NCBI GenBank assembly: GCA_013115135.1
Contig: JABANP010000010.1
Span: 300,129 to 364,128 of the forward strand
Length of the DNA: 64,000 nt
Reading direction: 5' to 3'
From: Perkinsus olseni
Lineage: Eukaryota; Perkinsozoa; Perkinsida; Perkinsidae
Shown: piece by piece, positions 10,441 to 22,490 of the stretch
Numbering within the stretch: position 1 is the stretch's first letter
How the letters are laid out: each line of letters starts with the position of its first letter
The notes under the pieces: model-generated
Seen by the model: only the letters and a program-made list of their open reading frames with translations
What the model was told of the DNA's origin: nothing
Database searches by the model: none
Program-made: the position numbers and the translations under genes

Positions 10441-13400
10441 ATGTCCGCTGATGTAAACAAAACGGTACACGCGGCGAGCCTCGGGCTGACCTCGCCGGAT
10501 GATCTTGAGGAGCTCAGAAGTCGAGACCCTCATCACGTCGCCTCCATCACCTCCATGGACCTCTCTCACAACCTCATTACTAATTTACGAGGATTTGCCA
10601 AGTTCACGGGCTTGGTGGAGCTGAGACTCTCCGGCAATCGCGTTAAGGGCCTGGATGGCTGCCTGGACGGCTTGGTGCATCTGAAGCGTCTTGATCTGAG
10701 CTACAACCGACTCACCTCCCTCGAGGATGCGGGATCGAGCCTGGGTAACCTCCTGGGCCTCGAGAGGCTCGAGTTGCAGGGCAACAACATCAGCCAACTG
10801 CTTGGCCTCCAGCAGGTAATTCAGCAGGAAATTGACATGCTAGACCGTCACTCTCAGTGTTGGCGAGCTCCAGTCACCCCGTCCTCCAGCCCTGCTAATG
10901 GCTCTTCGTCTGGCCTTATCTACCTTGACCTCCGAGACAACCGTATTGAAGATTCAACTCAGCTGCTGTATATATCGGGAATGGGCATCAAGCAGGTGAG
11001 GTGTTCGGTCGATAGGGGTGCAGTAGCGAAAGGAGTAAGGGTGATTCTGGGGCGGAAGAAAATAGATAGATATTTTTGTGGTGCGTGACGGAGTAGAGTT
11101 GTGTGCTCTCAGTTACTCCTGCGAGGGTCTCGAGAGCACCGCAATACGATCTGCGATGACCAAGACTATCGCCTGATGGCACTGCAGACTCTACCCGACT
11201 TGGAGGTTTTGGATGGGAGAATAGTGACGGAGGAAGAACGGAGAGAGGCTAGGAGCAAGCCTTTAGTTATATTGGGGACCACGAAGAGAAGGGAACCAGC
11301 GAATCCGGCCTCGGACAACAGGGGTGCTCTGGGGGGTCTCAGTAGCTCCGTGAAAGTGCGCAGGGCTCGAGAGGAGACTCAGAGCAGCGTTGAGCAGGGA
11401 TGATCTTCCGATCAACTGCATTGGCCCTCTGAGGGGGATGGTCTCTATGAGTAACGGGTGCTTCAGAGAGCTTCAGGCGAAGAGCTTCCAGGGCCCCTGG
11501 CAGTCCTCAGAATTGAAAATTTTCACATCTGCTTACCTTCAAGTATATTTTACCGGTCGCCTTGTCAGGTACCGCCACTGCTCAGCAGGAGTCTCGGTGC
11601 TCTGCGACCACCCCGAGGAATCCGTGGATGGACGCACCGCAGTCGGCCAGAAACCACTCAGGCGGCTCTAGGGAGGTAGGTGGAGAGGGACACCCTCATA
11701 ACCTTAGTGTTCGAAACATGATCATCAGGGAAGAGCGCCGCTGAATCTGTCGTCCGGGACTAGGAGTTCCTTGCGCCGGAGTCATCAAGTCGAAGCTGTC
11801 GAGACCCTGTCAAGCCAGAACGACTCCTTCGGCAGCTAACCGACTGGTGCAGGCAAGCCCGTCTGAGTGACACTGATAAATCTGGCTGTATAGGAGGCTG
11901 ACCATAGAGAATGCGAGAGGCAAATGACGCAGCTCAGGGCGATGGTTACGACCATGCAGGAGCACTACGAGACCATGGTAACCAGTAAGGGGTTGGAAGG
12001 CAGCGTGGTAGGGCCTTCTCTTCAGCTACGAGAAGCGGCGGCGAGATTTGATGGCGCTCGGGAGCAGTTGGAGGCGACGGAAGAGGAGCGTCGTCGTCTA
12101 GAGGTGGGGAAAGGCAGAACGACGTGGGTGGCAGTGCATCCGGCAGGCCTCGCTGAAGCATGGCGAGAAGGTGAAGTGCAAGCAGGAGGCCGCGCTGGCG
12201 AGGGACCTCAGGCTGCTGGAGGCGGATATGGAAAAGCGGACTACTCGATTGAAGACGCTCGAAGTGGGCTGTAGGGCCACTTGGCGTGCTGGAGCCTCGT
12301 GCGGTAGGAGAACCTTGCTAAGAGCGAAGAGGAAGGCCGAGGAGACGCAGCGCATGGTGGACAAGCTTCAGAAAGAGAAGGAGGAGCTGCTGTGAGTTGC
12401 ACGGGCCAGTATAGGACTCGACATGGTTGATGCCTTGCAGGGCAGCGAAGGGAAGACCTCACCGCCAAGTGCTCGGAGATGGAGGAAAGAGCCAGTGAAT
12501 TGGCGGCTTCCGAGAACAGGGTGAGGGAGTTGGAGCTGGAGATTCAGACGATGAAGGCTTGTGAGAAGGTGAAGGGCCGGGGGGCTCGGTTTGACATTAC
12601 TGCCAAGCTTCAGGGGTCGATGGAGGCGGCAGTCGTCACTCCCAGGCCTTCACGAGAAGATATATCTGCTGCCGTGGAGGCAGCCAGGCGGGAGGCTGCC
12701 GTAGTTAGTGGAGAGAAGGTATCGCGACTTGAGGAAGAAAAGACAGCGTTGAAGAAGGAACTGCAGGTGGGAAAGAGATTCCATACCTCTTGCTGTAAAC
12801 TGATGTTCCAGTATTCTTCCATTCGATTGAATTAGAGTATCGTATCAAAAGTCGTCTGGCCTGAAGTTTTCTGATGAGAAACCTCTTTTTATCGGCAGTT
12901 GGATGAGGAAAATGAACTGTGAACGGAATATCGGCGTTTCGACTGCGTTACAGGGACTACGGTCTATCCCAGAATGGAGAAATAGGAGCGTGAAGTGGAT
13001 GGACCGAGGAGAAATAGGAGAGTCGGATTACTGAGCGTTTCGTGGGGGAGCTGTGCACTCATGTTCTCCCTATCGCGATGAACTCAATCGTAGTGGGGAG
13101 TATCAATCACCCGCATCAAATGGACGGTAGAGGCGAATGGTGTCCGGCCAGCTTGAGGGTGTCTCTCTTGCGGTTTCGTGTTACTGACTCGTAGCTCGGT
13201 AATGGGCAGTTGTTGGGTCTTCAGGAGCGAAAGGATCAAATACGGTGTCAGCGGCAGGCCTATGAGGCGTTGGAGCAGCAGCTGCGCCTCTCGACCAAGC
13301 AGGAGCAGAGCAGGATAGCCGAACTCACTGACGAGCTGAGGAGTGAGAAGAATGCCAGTAAGTCGGGTCATCCTGTTAAGCACTTCGGTAAGCGCATCTT

Positions 13401-16400
13401 TCTAAGGGCCGCTAGTGACAGCACTTTCCATCAGCCTTCCTCCGTCGATACCATCCATCCTACTCACTATTTTTCGTCTACAGTACTACTTGCCGGTCCC
13501 GTCCGTCAGACGGACGGACTCCGTCTACAGATTACGAGGAGGATTGCACTCTTCCCACTATGCATGCTTCATGGTTATCGTCTGCTGTCTTCAATCTTCC
13601 GATCCTGCCAGAGCTGTTCGGTCGGCCGTGGGCCACGACTCGTGGCGGCCGGAAGGACTCCGGAGCTTTTACCCAGGTCGATATCTTGGATCCCGTAGTG
13701 GGTCGCAGCCGACATGACGATGATGGCGTGACACACTCACAAGTCGTCGTCCCTCCATCCCATTCGCTCCTCCAGCGTTCTATTGTGAAGTCCTCGCACA
13801 ACGGCCCTATGGCGGGGTTGGCACGTACCGCGACCTTCTCCGTCGTTTCCACTAGTCCGGCCTGACTCAGGCCTTCTGAAGCTTACAGTTAGTCGTGTCG
13901 TCAAATCCCGTGGCCTCTGCACCAATTATTGACCTCGGCGACACCCTGTTGAAGGCTCTGGTTTCCATCCCGCCGATCGCCGCCCTCGGCGGTCGATCGG
14001 AGTTGACCATTGTGGTCCATACAAAGGCAACGGCGGCCGTACCAAGTATCTGGTCGTTGCGACCTGCTTGCTCACCGAGTACTTTGATGCGGAGGTGGTC
14101 GGCTCCACCAATGCTTCCAATCTGATATCCGGTTATCGCCGCATTTTCTCCGGTCGTGGAAAGCCTCACCGGGTCTGCTCTGATCGAGGGCCAGCTTATG
14201 TCAGCGCCCAGTACCGCTTGTTCGTCTCTAAGCACAACATTCAACATCACCTCGTTCCTCAGCTTCTCCTAGATATGGGAGGAAGTGGGAGCGGAGCCAT
14301 GGCCCCCTCAATCAAAAGCTGAGGGTGCTCTGTGCTATCAGGTCAGGCTAGACTGGCGTACGCTCGTAGCTGAAGCAGTGGCTCTGAGCAACGCTACGCC
14401 TACGCTGGGGCACTATCAGCTCCTGGGACTTTCTCCATACCTACGAATAAGATCAGACGACATTCCGAGTATTCTGCATGGTGGTCTGCCTTGAGGACCC
14501 GTCTCCCTTTTATCCGCATTCTTTGCTCTGCCGCTCGCCTCGCGTCTGGGAGTCCCGAAAATTCCCCTTTATCTCGTTACTAAGTCATCACAGTTAATTT
14601 ACTCGTCATAGAGGAAGCGATTGTCGCACCGTGGCTATCATTGGTTCGGTCGGGCAGTGGCGTTTTCTGTGCGTTGCTCTGATGAGACTGCGTCACTCAG
14701 GGGAGGTCTTAGAGAGGAAGCTCGGAAGGGTTGAAGAGGAACTTGATAGAGAGAAGGTGTCGGTGCGCGAGTTACGGTCTACCATGGACGACAGGGAGAG
14801 AGTGGCCGCAGTGGAGGCGAAGGAGAGGGGCCGCGAGGTCGAAGAGCTGAGAAGGGAGCTCGATAAGTCGAAAGGAAGACTCTCACAAGCACAGGAAGGC
14901 TCTGAGGTAGATTCGTCTGAGTTGTCTTGTGACCTCTTCATGCTTTATTTGTTAGGATGGTGGAGCTGGAGGTGACTAAGGACATCGAACGGCTTGTTGC
15001 AGAGCACGGTCGGGAGCGAGCCAAGCTGCAGCAAGGGCATGAGATGGAGATGAAGGCTCTCGGGGAGCTTCATGGCAAGGAACTCTCTCACTTGAAGGAG
15101 GAGTTGGCAGCCAAGGAGAAGGAAGTCGTGGAGCTGACCACGAGCGTCGAGCACGAGACTACTAAGGCTCGGGAACTCAAGGTGGGCATCCGTACGAAGC
15201 ACTCTCGCGGAATTGGTCTGAACGGTCAGGAGGCGACGGCTGCTCTGAGGAAGGACCTCGTGGTGGCATGCAAGCAGTTGGAGAAGGAAGTCCATCAAGA
15301 ACAAGCTCTGCAGAAGAAGGTGCAGAGCCTTCAAGCGGAGCTCGAGGGCCTCAGACTGGAGGCGGCGAGGGAGAGAACGGAGAGGGGTAGACATGCGGAT
15401 CAGCACGAAGCTTTGGTGAGTTCAGAAGGGCGGTGAGTGGATGGTCCCATCGCTTGTGAAGGTATCGGAGTTGAAAAAGAAGGCGGCGGAAGCTGAGAGA
15501 GCGAGAGAGGCCGCGGAGGCAGTCCGAGGGGCCAACGAGGAGGCTCTCAGAGACGTGCGCCGACGCGAGGATGAGCTTCAAGGCAAGATACGAGGCCTGG
15601 AGGAGCTGGTGAGATGGTGGCGGGAAGGTCGGAGCATATCGTTGTTTCCCAAGGTGCGGAAGCACGCCATCGAAGCTACAGTGAAGGACAGGATGGTAGC
15701 CGATGGCGCAGAGCACGTGAAGGCGTTGAAGAAGCAGCTGCAGGGCTTAGAGGCCGATCTCGAGCAGATGCAGAAGGAGCGCAAGAAGAGAGACAGGTTG
15801 GCAGCCAGCGCGACCCATTGTAACAGGCCATTGCTCGTGGTAGGGATTGGCAGTCCTTGCTAGACGAAGAGATCAGTAAGGCGGACCGTGCCCGGGAGAA
15901 GCTCGTGCCCACGGAGGAGAAACTAGCTGTGGCGGAAGGAGAGGTAGGGATGGAGACTTCCTCACAGCTACGAGCTCCATCAGGTGGAACGGCTTCGCGA
16001 GGAAGTGTCGCAGAAGGATGAATCACTGCGGTACGTCACCTCTGAGGTGGAAGAAATGAGGAGAGCGATGCAGGAGGATACCCATATCAAAGTGGCGGAG
16101 GTGGAGAGAAAACTCAATCGTGAGCATGAAAAGGTGAGAATCAATGACATCCCAATGGCTACATTGTGCGTCTGAGCTATCGGCGATTGGCTACCGTTGT
16201 AGCGCAGCGCAAAGGCATCAAAGCTGCATCATTTCTACAAATGAAATAGCACACTCATTCCTGCTCCTGGTGCCTGATGCTTATTTGGAAGTTTTCAGAG
16301 CCTCTTGGAGCTCGACAGGAGAATAGAAGAAGCACAGCAGCGAAATGAACGAGAAATTTCTCGGCTTACTCGCGACCGCGAAGTACAGCTGCTGTCCGGG

Positions 16401-16521
16401 CCTACGACGAACCCAGTGTGCTGCTCTCTAGGCGATGAAGCGAAGAGCGAGTGCGGCGGAGGAGCGTGTAAAACACGTAGAGAAGGAGCTCAGGACAGTC
16501 CTCGCTGAGTACGGACACTGA
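10441..16521 (+). CDS. LRR plus long coiled-coil protein, LRRCC1-like (centrosome/basal body type)
   Basis: First exon 10441-10995 encodes four to five leucine-rich repeats (ITSMDLSHNLITNL, LVELRLSGNRVKGL, LKRLDLSYNRLTSL, LERLELQGNNISQL, LIYLDLRDNRIED). Exon two starts at 11113 and carries the LRR cap motif NTICDDQDYRLMALQ then LPDLEVLDG, typical of ciliary and centrosomal LRR proteins. From about 11894 onward many short exons encode heptad-rich coiled coil, for example 11894-12101, about 12330-12391, 12451 onward, about 13200-13357, 14699 onward, 14957-15181 and 15441-15600. The final exon (16432-16521) ends VLAEYGH. Not every exon border is resolved; some acceptors appear to be AAG. The architecture matches LRRCC1/CLERC and its protist relatives, but I cannot separate it from other LRR coiled-coil cilium proteins. 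The intron between 13358 and 14698 contains a retroelement fragment. Confidence 0.7.
13485..14560 (+). mobile_element. Degenerate retrotransposon integrase fragment inside an intron
   Basis: Within the 1.3 kb intron of the LRR coiled-coil gene the plus strand encodes a retroviral-type integrase core. It reads DHCGPYKGNGG (first Asp at 14005), then VCSDRGPAYVSAQY (second Asp at 14182, 59 residues on), then WERSHG (Glu at 14289, about 35 residues on), so the DD35E spacing is intact. One base is missing between the second Asp and the Glu, and a further frame change plus stops follow before a segment DWRTLVAEAVALSNATP and GLSPYLRIRSDD, which matches the usual tail of these integrases. The element is therefore dead. 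The preceding ~500 bases are probably decayed polymerase sequence, but I could not confirm it. Class is an LTR element of Ty3 or BEL type; LTRs were not found. Confidence 0.75.
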
Positions 16522-16905
16522 TCGGAATAAAGACCGCGAAGTGCCTGTCCCTCTCTCGTCGCACGGTTTCGACCAGACGTGGACACCTTTACAGTCGGCA
16601 GACCTCGGAATGATTCTGCTCGAGTCCAGCCTGGACTGTCCAGGCATCCGTCAGATGGTGCACTCGTCTGGTATGTTAGATACGAGCATCTGAAGGTCCA
16701 GTGTGAGAGTAAGATGCGGCGTGCGGCAGACCTTCTCCTCGAAAGCGAGCTAACTTGAGTTGGGTCGCGCAATGCCTTCGAGAAATGTGTAGAACACTGT
16801 CCAGTATAATACGACCACTTCAATTCACGGTATATCAGTTTTCATGAACATGATTTCCAAGGCTTGCGCATATCCGAGTGCGGGTAGGCTAGACATAGAG
16901 CAACA
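16522..16905. other. Intergenic, nothing recognised apart from the tRNA that follows
   Basis: Spacer after the coiled-coil gene stop. No supported gene. Confidence 0.5.
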
Positions 16906-16979
16906 GCCCGATTAGTTCAGCTGGATAGAATGTCTGCCTACGGAGCAGATGGTCGTAGGTTCGAATCCTGCATCGGGTA
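16906..16979 (+). tRNA. tRNA-Arg(ACG), bacterial or organellar style
   Basis: 74 bases fold as a complete cloverleaf. The 7-bp acceptor stem pairs 16906-16912 with 16972-16978, the anticodon stem TCTGC/GCAGA encloses loop CTACGGA with anticodon ACG at 16940-16942, and the T arm is GTAGG TTCGAAT CCTGC. Box A (TAGTTCAGCTGG) and box B (GGTTCGAATCC) are perfect for RNA polymerase III. The body (TCTGCCTACGGAGCAGA then GGTCGTAGGTTCGAATCC) resembles alphaproteobacterial or mitochondrial tRNA-Arg more than the usual eukaryotic cytosolic form. No intron; CCA is not encoded. Confidence 0.9.
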
Positions 16980-17215
16980 TTTACGTGGACGCAATACACT
17001 TGGCAGTTGGAATTTGGGTAGTTTGAACAGAATTGCCAAATGCACAGAGCATGCAACTATGGGATTCCTGCTGTCATGCAAGTGCAGCACATCATTTTGT
17101 CGCGCAGCGGGAAGCACCAGCCCAGGACGTCTTCAAGCAGCTTGAGATCCCGCTCTTGGATGGCATGTTCACTCCATCAACACAACACATGAACTACAGA
17201 AAGCCACAGGCACGG

Positions 17216-19497
17216 TCATGCTTCGGATAAAGCAATGGGCGTCGGCCCTCTCCCGAACTTATCTTGGCATACGAGATCAGTTGGTGCTGCACTTGCCTTA
17301 GCACAAGTGTAGTCGAGGGAGTCCATCAACGCTATGAAAGATAAATCCTCCTTTTCGAAATAGTCAACATTTTCACTCCACACTATCGGGTGGAAGGCCT
17401 CCAAGGTTTTGAGCGCTCCACGCATCACGTTCACCTCCATTCCCTCAACGTCAACCTTTATTAGGCTCACAGTGGGCTCACGATTCCGGCCGGCAAAAAG
17501 ATTGCTTCCCAAGACTATATCATCCAGCCGGACAGACTCCACCACCTCGGCGCCCCACTCAGTATCGTAGAGCTGCTTGTTGTCTTCTTCGCCTGCAAAA
17601 AAGACACTGAGAAGGGGCACCCTTCGGCTCCTCAAACCTACTGACCAGCAGGTAGAGTAGTCTAAACTAAGCGTAGAGTCACTGAGGCCTACTGAGTCCT
17701 CCCGTTTGGTTAGTGGGATGTGCCCTCACTCCACCAGGAGACGAAAAGAAGCGCAGCTGTGGCTGTAGCAGAAGCGACTGGCTTGCCCTGTCGGAGAGGG
17801 CCGCCTACGGGCAAATGCGTAACTATAGAGGCGGAGTGACTTGCCATACCTGATATGTCCACACATTCATAAGACCGTTCAAAGCGACATTGGCATTGAG
17901 CAATTGGTAAGTCCATCGGAAGGGCTCGAATGCGAGCACCATTCCAGCCGGGCCTAGCAAGCCTATAACTTTCCGTCACGGCCGCTGTGACTCACCCACG
18001 TGCTCGGCCATCGGAATCGTGTAGCTGCCCAAGTTGGCGCCGGCGTCAACAAACACGTCCCCGGGCCGAAGGATGGACTGCATCTCATACGACTGGAGGA
18101 CGTTCATGCAACCCGTGTTCTTCATCATGTTTGCCGATGTTAGTGTCGTAGAATGGGAGAGCGAAGAAGTGGGGAAGTATGGCTGTGGGGTCGTGCTTCT
18201 CAGCAGGCATCTTAGGCTCGGGCGTTCTGTGGTTCGCCACAAGAATGGTTGGGTAATGAGCCCCTCCCACGAAGACTTGCTTGGGTACCTACAGTGGTTG
18301 AGATAGCAATCGCCCTCTTCAGATACCCACAGGTCACCTGAACCCTGTCGGTTCTCAGCATCATGCCACAGTCGTGGTACTTATATAACTTTCCGCTCTT
18401 CTCGTCATAGAAGTCGTCATCATGAGCGCTCTGTTCCAGCAGCCATCTGCTGCAGGCCTCAGCGTCCATATCGTCACCCCCACGGCTAGAGGGGGCCAAT
18501 CGCTCTACGCCAGCGTACCTGCTCAGCTTCATGACGAACCAACTCGACGAGGCAGAGCTTGGATGGCCCCATGACGAGGCAAGGTAAGAGGGGAGAATCT
18601 CCAGCACACGACACACCATCCTTGTTTCCTCTCAACAGCCGCGTCGGACGGCCTCCGGCCCAGCAAGTAGCATCCACCGCAACCCTCCTCCTCGGTGCCA
18701 GGGCAGACCTAAACAAACGCCACTGACCGCGACCAGGACACTGGAAGCTTGTGGTCATTAATGATTCTCATCTCACCTGCCAAGCGCAGCAGCTGGGTTC
18801 ACTCAGACACATCAGCCGACACTGCGCAGGAGGCACTCCCCTGATAGGCTCCCCAAGGAATGTTTCATAAACCGCTGGGTAGTGGAAGCCAAAATCGGCA
18901 GTGTTGGGCAGCGACACAACCGACAGGCTAGACAGACCCACGGTGGCCTAAAAAGCATCAGTCATCACCTCACCGAGTTCCACGAAGATTGTGTCTCACA
19001 TGGCAGCTTGCCCCAACCCTGGCCCCAACAAACACCCCACCGCTCGAGCTTCCTTCAGGAGCAACGAACTCGCCGCTGCCGGCCGTATCAGCGAGCACCT
19101 CATCGGGCGTATACACGAAGCCTCGCCAGCAGCCCTTGTCCTCTGACGACGCATCCGTGCTCATCTTGAGCACGTACTGGTGCCCAGGAATGAGTGCCAA
19201 CCCCTGCGTCAGAGCCGCGCCTTCAGGAAGGTGGACAGCCAGGGGTTTCTGGTCGGCACCGTTGTCGCTGTGATTGAGATAGGTGACAACAGCATGACCG
19301 GGATCTATCGTCCAGAAGTAAGGCGGGTTGGGAGGCTGACCGAAGAGGCGAGGATTCCTAACCACTTCGCCACAGTCGGTCGGGCAGGAGTCGGCGAACT
19401 CTGGCGTCTCACACACGCCGTCGCCGCAGTAGCCCAGCCAACACTCGGGAGAGACATATGGAGAGGGTGGACGCGAGAAGCCAGGACATCTTTCACA
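17216..19497 (-). CDS. Secretory-type protein: Cys-rich region, PAN/Apple-like domain and FkbM methyltransferase
   Basis: Exons run from high to low coordinate: about 19497-19000, 18947-18777, 18708-18617, 18518-18338, 18288-18241, 18182-17996, 17953-17850, 17804-17693 and 17592-17216. All junctions after the first are phase-consistent. The first exon carries a cysteine motif CGDGVCETPEF...CPTDCG. The next two hold a PAN/Apple-like pattern (QCRLMCLSEPSCCAW, then GCGGCYLLG and WYAGV). The last four encode a class I SAM-dependent methyltransferase of the FkbM family: DVFVDAGANLGSYT (motif I), VLAFEPFRWTYQLLNANVALNG (motif II region), ALSDR, and SLIKVDVEGMEVNVMRGA. FkbM enzymes typically O-methylate sugars or polyketides. 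The true start and any signal peptide were not found. A frameshift first suspected near 18127 disappears with a 58-base intron (18183-18240). Confidence 0.75.
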
Positions 19498-19813
19498 GGA
19501 TAAATGACTAACTATCTGAGCAAGGTGACACTCCTCACCGCCCTCGATCTGGATGAAGCACAGAGTAGCTTCAGCACTTCAAAGGCCGGCATGGCGTACT
19601 GAGTACGCCGTACTGTCGAGATTCTCACCCGTTGAAAGTATCGTATATTCATTAAGAATTGACTGTCAAGTAACGAGTAAGTGAGATACGAAACTTTCGT
19701 CATATTCACGCAGTTTTCAGTATGGAGCAAGACCTAACAGGTACTACTGCTATGGAATAAACAAGCAAAGCGTCGAACCGGTGAAAGAAGGTAATAATAT
19801 CAACTTGTGCGCA

Positions 19814-22092
19814 TCAGTGCTGGGCAGCGGCGGCAGCAGCAGCAGCCTCCCGTCCCCACGCGTCCGCCTCTACGATGTGCCGGATCTCGGTGGGGTTGTC
19901 GAGAATGACGCCTTCCGACTCAGCCCTGCTGAGAACCGCGTCGAGGATCTGGAAGGAGACGGTAGGTTCTCGGTGCTGTCAGCTAAGCCCTACCTTCGGA
20001 ATGTCCACGAACTTGATCTTCCGATCTAAGAACAGCTCCACTGCCTTCTCATTAGCCGCACTCAGGATTGCAGGGGCGGTACCTAACGCATAGAGAAACC
20101 CTCCACAACAGCATATAGATCGGTACTACTAGGAATTATCTAGTGGGGAAGTCGTCCCACTAGTCGGCCCAAGTAGGAAGGGAGTCGAGGAAGAGAAAGA
20201 TACCGAGATGCAGCACGAGGAGGTTGGAGAAGAGGCAAGATAGCCAATTCTCGCGAGCAACGCGCTGACTAAGTCCTCACCTCCGCGTCTGCCGGCCCTG
20301 TAGGCGAGGTCCACGCAGGGGTACTTGTCCGTATCGACCTCCTTGAAAGTCAGGCCTCCGGTGAGATCTTTCAGAGAGAGTCGCTGTAGGCTGGAACCGT
20401 CGTGATGCAAACGCTGTGGGTAGGCCAGAGTGTACCTGGCCGAGGAAATCTCAAGCTGACTAGGGAAGGCGGTCTCATACAGTATTGGTAGCTTCATGTC
20501 AGGCACCCCCATCTGTGCTATCACGGAGGTGTCTTCCATCTCAACAGCACTGTGAACAATCGACTGTGGATGAATGACAGCCTGAAGAGGGTAGTGCACG
20601 GGAGAAGAGTAGCGGATGGTGTTCTACTACTCGGATGTCATCGTATGGGTATACCGAAGAGGTTGTGCGCTTCGATGACTTCCAAGCCCTTATTCATGAG
20701 CGTGGCAGAGTCGACGGTTATCTTGGCTCCCATAGACCAGTTAGGGTGCTTCAGTGCGTCCTCCACAGTTGCTGCTCTGAAAAGGGCATAATATCGGTGA
20801 CACTAGTACCGACGAGGGCGTTACTCCATCTGCTCCTTGGTCCAGTCTCGGAAGGCACCACCGCTGGCTGTGATGATGAGGCTTCTAATGCTGCCGGGTG
20901 GGCATCCCTAAAGAGCATCGTCAAACAGGAACATGATCGTTCGGTGCTCCCCACTTGCATGCACTGCCATAAGGCACTGTGCTCCGAGTCCGCAGGCAGC
21001 AACTTCACGCCGTGCTTCTTCAGGAGGGGCGCGATGACAGGCCCACCTGGAGGGATCAGACGATATACGGCAGACTGGTCGAGCCTCGGACGACCCACCC
21101 GCTATAAGAGTCTCCTTGTTGGCCAAGGCGATGTCCTTGCCACTCTCGATAGCTGCTACTGTAGGCAGCAGACCAGCACACCCGACGATGCCGGTGACCA
21201 CCACGTCGGCGGGGCACTCTCTAGCCATCTCCTCTAGTCCTGACGGTCCTACGAAGTACTTCGGGTGGGGCCTGGAGGAGTAGGAATGCGCTCGGGATAA
21301 GGCAATGGCGAGCCTCACCCAGTGAAGCCCTTTGACTTGAGGTCCACCTTGAGAGCCTTTAGAGCCTTCTCGCTCCCAACCGACACCATTGCTGGGCTGA
21401 ACTGAATGATCTGGTCGGCTAAAAGGTCGATCTTGGACCCGCCAGCACTGAGGGCTACAACCTGCACAGGGGGCATAGGCGACTTTGCCGTAGAAGTCAC
21501 TTCTACTGACCTGGAATCTGTCGTTGAAATGTCCGCACATGTCGAGAGTCTGCGTACCGATGGAGCCTGTGGACCCCAACACTGCCACCCGCTTCACACC
21601 GCCTGCTGTGGATGAATGAGGAGAATAAAGGACGCGGACGTGGACCTACTTTCGTTCTGGCTTCCTTCGCCTGGCTGGCTGACCGGCACAAGGCAGGCCC
21701 CGCCCTCACAAGAACCACTCATCATGCTTCGACGCTTAGTGGAGGTTCGACGAGAGACCGCGGCCAGAGTCGCCAGCGTGGCCAGCGAGAAAAGTCCAAA
21801 TTTTATGAAGTATGACAACGTCGAGGAGGCACCGGGAGAGGGAAGCTCGGAGTTCGCATACCTATGCAGCGAAACACTGGTAGATGCCGAGAGGCGGACA
21901 GCCCCACCTAGCCATCGGTGCTGCTGGCACAGCTCCTCTCAGGGCCGAAGTCGTGGATGCGGCCGCGGGTTGACCAGCACCGAGGACGAAGGCGATGCTA
22001 TTGACAGCCAATACCACCATGCCGATACATAAGGCGATGCCTATGAGGCTGCGACTGCGCTTGCCGGGAGCTTGAAGGATGCCTTCCATCAT
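19814..22092 (-). CDS. DXR: 1-deoxy-D-xylulose 5-phosphate reductoisomerase, plastid-targeted
   Basis: Second enzyme of the MEP isoprenoid pathway: converts DXP to MEP with NADPH. Exons (high to low): 22092-21908, 21861-21650, 21602-21511, 21461-21319, 21271-21099, 21046-20955, 20907-20825, 20776-20641, 20581-20281, 20082-19994 and 19948-19814. Conserved marks in order are [14 protein letters not shown] (NADPH), [34 protein letters not shown] (metal), [51 protein letters not shown] and [12 protein letters not shown]. The start at 22092 gives a leader of about 130 residues with two hydrophobic segments (from [13 protein letters not shown] and from [13 protein letters not shown]), separated by a Ser/Ala/Pro-rich stretch. 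In exon 20776-20641, between LFGIP and YDDIR, one extra base breaks the frame near 20652-20660; the codon region is ATA CCC A TAC. No intron explains it. Confidence 0.9.
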
Positions 22093-22490
22093 CGAAAACA
22101 AGCCCTGGGAAGTAACAACGCCAAAGGTGAGCGTAGCGGCCCAACACCAACGCAGGTGAGAGGTCAGAAATTCAATAATTCTATGACGGCACTCTTGTTA
22201 TCGATGGCGTGGAGGTAACATACAGTAAGGCCGCTTTGACCTCGTGGTGAGTCAGAATACGTGCCAGCGAAGATGCGGCACGGACATAGCAAAACAGTAG
22301 TAACGTACAAAAGGCCATCGACAACAAGGTGGGAGCCGTAACACTGTCGGCCGCTGGCGGCGCGGTACAGAGGAGACCACCGTAGAGGGAGGAGCGACAG
22401 CAACTCCGACTTGGAGGGCGCAGAAACAGTTGAGCCACCTCTCATCAACAGAACTTCATAAGGCTTCGTCTCAAGCCGCAGCTCCCGACG
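22093..22490. other. Intergenic spacer between DXR and GCH1
   Basis: About 400 bases upstream of DXR and downstream of GCH1. Short open frames on the minus strand have no family signal. Likely holds the DXR promoter. Confidence 0.5.

Noticed and set aside
12260..12460. Two phase conflicts in the LRR coiled-coil gene
   Set aside because: Acceptors ending GCGAAG at 12329 and 12450 solve both, so these are not counted as frame shifts.
18090..18290. Apparent frame shift in the FkbM gene near 18127
   Set aside because: A 58-base GT-AG intron (18183-18240) joins both parts in phase.
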